This document shows, one piece after another, positions 32,097 through 32,188 of a stretch of 32,188 nt of DNA (its first letter is position 1; each line of letters starts with the position of its first letter). The translations under genes were made by a program, and so were the position numbers. Source of the stretch: Mesorhizobium intechi. GTDB taxonomy: Bacteria > Pseudomonadota > Alphaproteobacteria > Rhizobiales > Rhizobiaceae. The notes beneath the pieces are model-generated. The model saw nothing but the letters and a program-made list of their open reading frames with translations. It was not told the DNA's origin and searched no databases. Location of the stretch: assembly GCF_002879535.1 (NCBI RefSeq), contig NZ_PNOT02000045.1:1-32188 (forward strand). The letters run 5' to 3'.

Positions 32097-32188
32097 TCAC
32101 ACCCAGCCCGCATCGACGATGAACTGCTGGCTCGTGCACATGCGGCTGTCGTCGGCGGCGAGGAACAGCGCCATGCGCGCGATATCGG
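32097..32188 (-). CDS. Short-chain dehydrogenase/reductase, C-terminal end (cut by window edge)
   Basis: Only the last 29 codons and the TGA stop (32097-32099) are in the window. The reading is DIARMALFLAADDSRMCTS then QQFIVDAGWV, the standard C-terminal pattern of classical SDR enzymes (helix with a FLAADDS-type segment, then the final strand ending in D-G/A-G). The rest lies beyond the right edge. It ends about 30 bases before the AraD1/GguC-like start, so both are probably in one operon. Confidence 0.8.
   Translation of the reverse strand, partial: DIARMALFLAADDSRMCTSQQFIVDAGWV

Noticed and set aside
1..32188. Mobile element, CRISPR array, tRNA, rRNA or prophage
   Set aside because: No transposase, integrase, spaced repeat series, tRNA cloverleaf or rRNA-like segment was recognised on either strand; all hairpins found are short single palindromes.

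Overview
The window looks like chromosomal or large-replicon DNA of an alphaproteobacterium of the order Hyphomicrobiales, most likely Mesorhizobium-like. This is inferred from the high GC content, the dense packing of ABC importers with GntR, LysR and LuxR regulators, and the protein families present; no rRNA or other taxonomic marker lies here. I count 30 complete protein genes plus a partial gene at each edge. There is no tRNA, rRNA, insertion sequence, integrase or CRISPR array, and no gap between genes exceeds about 220 bases.

Region 1 (1-2632, + strand) holds a LysR regulator cut by the left edge and a thiamine-diphosphate enzyme of the acetolactate synthase type. A strong hairpin closes this unit against the converging next operon.

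Region 2 (2676-11740, - strand) reads, in transcription order: GNAT acetyltransferase, very large MalT-like LuxR regulator, class II histone-deacetylase-like amidohydrolase, two permeases, two ATPases and a Tat-type substrate-binding protein. The ATPases and binding protein resemble urea/short-amide (Urt/AmiC) systems. The likely logic is import of an acylated amine or amide and its deacylation in the cytoplasm.

Region 3 (11918-16256, + strand) is a tight operon: M20 deacylase, hydroxylysine-kinase-like phosphotransferase, class III PLP enzyme of the phospholyase (ETNPPL/PHYKPL) type, and a GntR/FCD regulator. Together they suggest deacylation, O-phosphorylation and then elimination of phosphate and ammonia from an amino alcohol or hydroxylated amino acid.

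Region 4 (16279-25498) is a second branched-chain-amino-acid-type (HAAT) importer split into two divergent operons. LivG-LivF-LivH-LivM and a DadA-like FAD oxidoreductase run leftward. GntR, a DUF3830-like protein, a TIGR04076-like protein, an aldo/keto reductase, an NTF2-like protein and the substrate-binding protein run rightward. Two TGATCA-centred palindromes sit in the shared promoter gap. A GlcD/D-2-hydroxyglutarate-dehydrogenase-like flavoprotein follows at 25712-27115.

Region 5 (27141-31013, - strand) is a complete spermidine/putrescine-type importer (binding protein, ATPase, two permeases) with a perfect hairpin after the binding-protein gene. Region 6 (31066 to the right edge, - strand) holds an AraD1/GguC-like fumarylacetoacetase-fold protein and the last 29 codons plus stop of a short-chain dehydrogenase, pointing to sugar-acid metabolism.

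Overall this is an accessory catabolic block: three importers, each beside different amide, amine or hydroxy-acid enzymes. The most novel candidates are the HDAC-like/amide importer operon and the deacylase-kinase-phospholyase operon. All substrate assignments are inferences from family membership and context.
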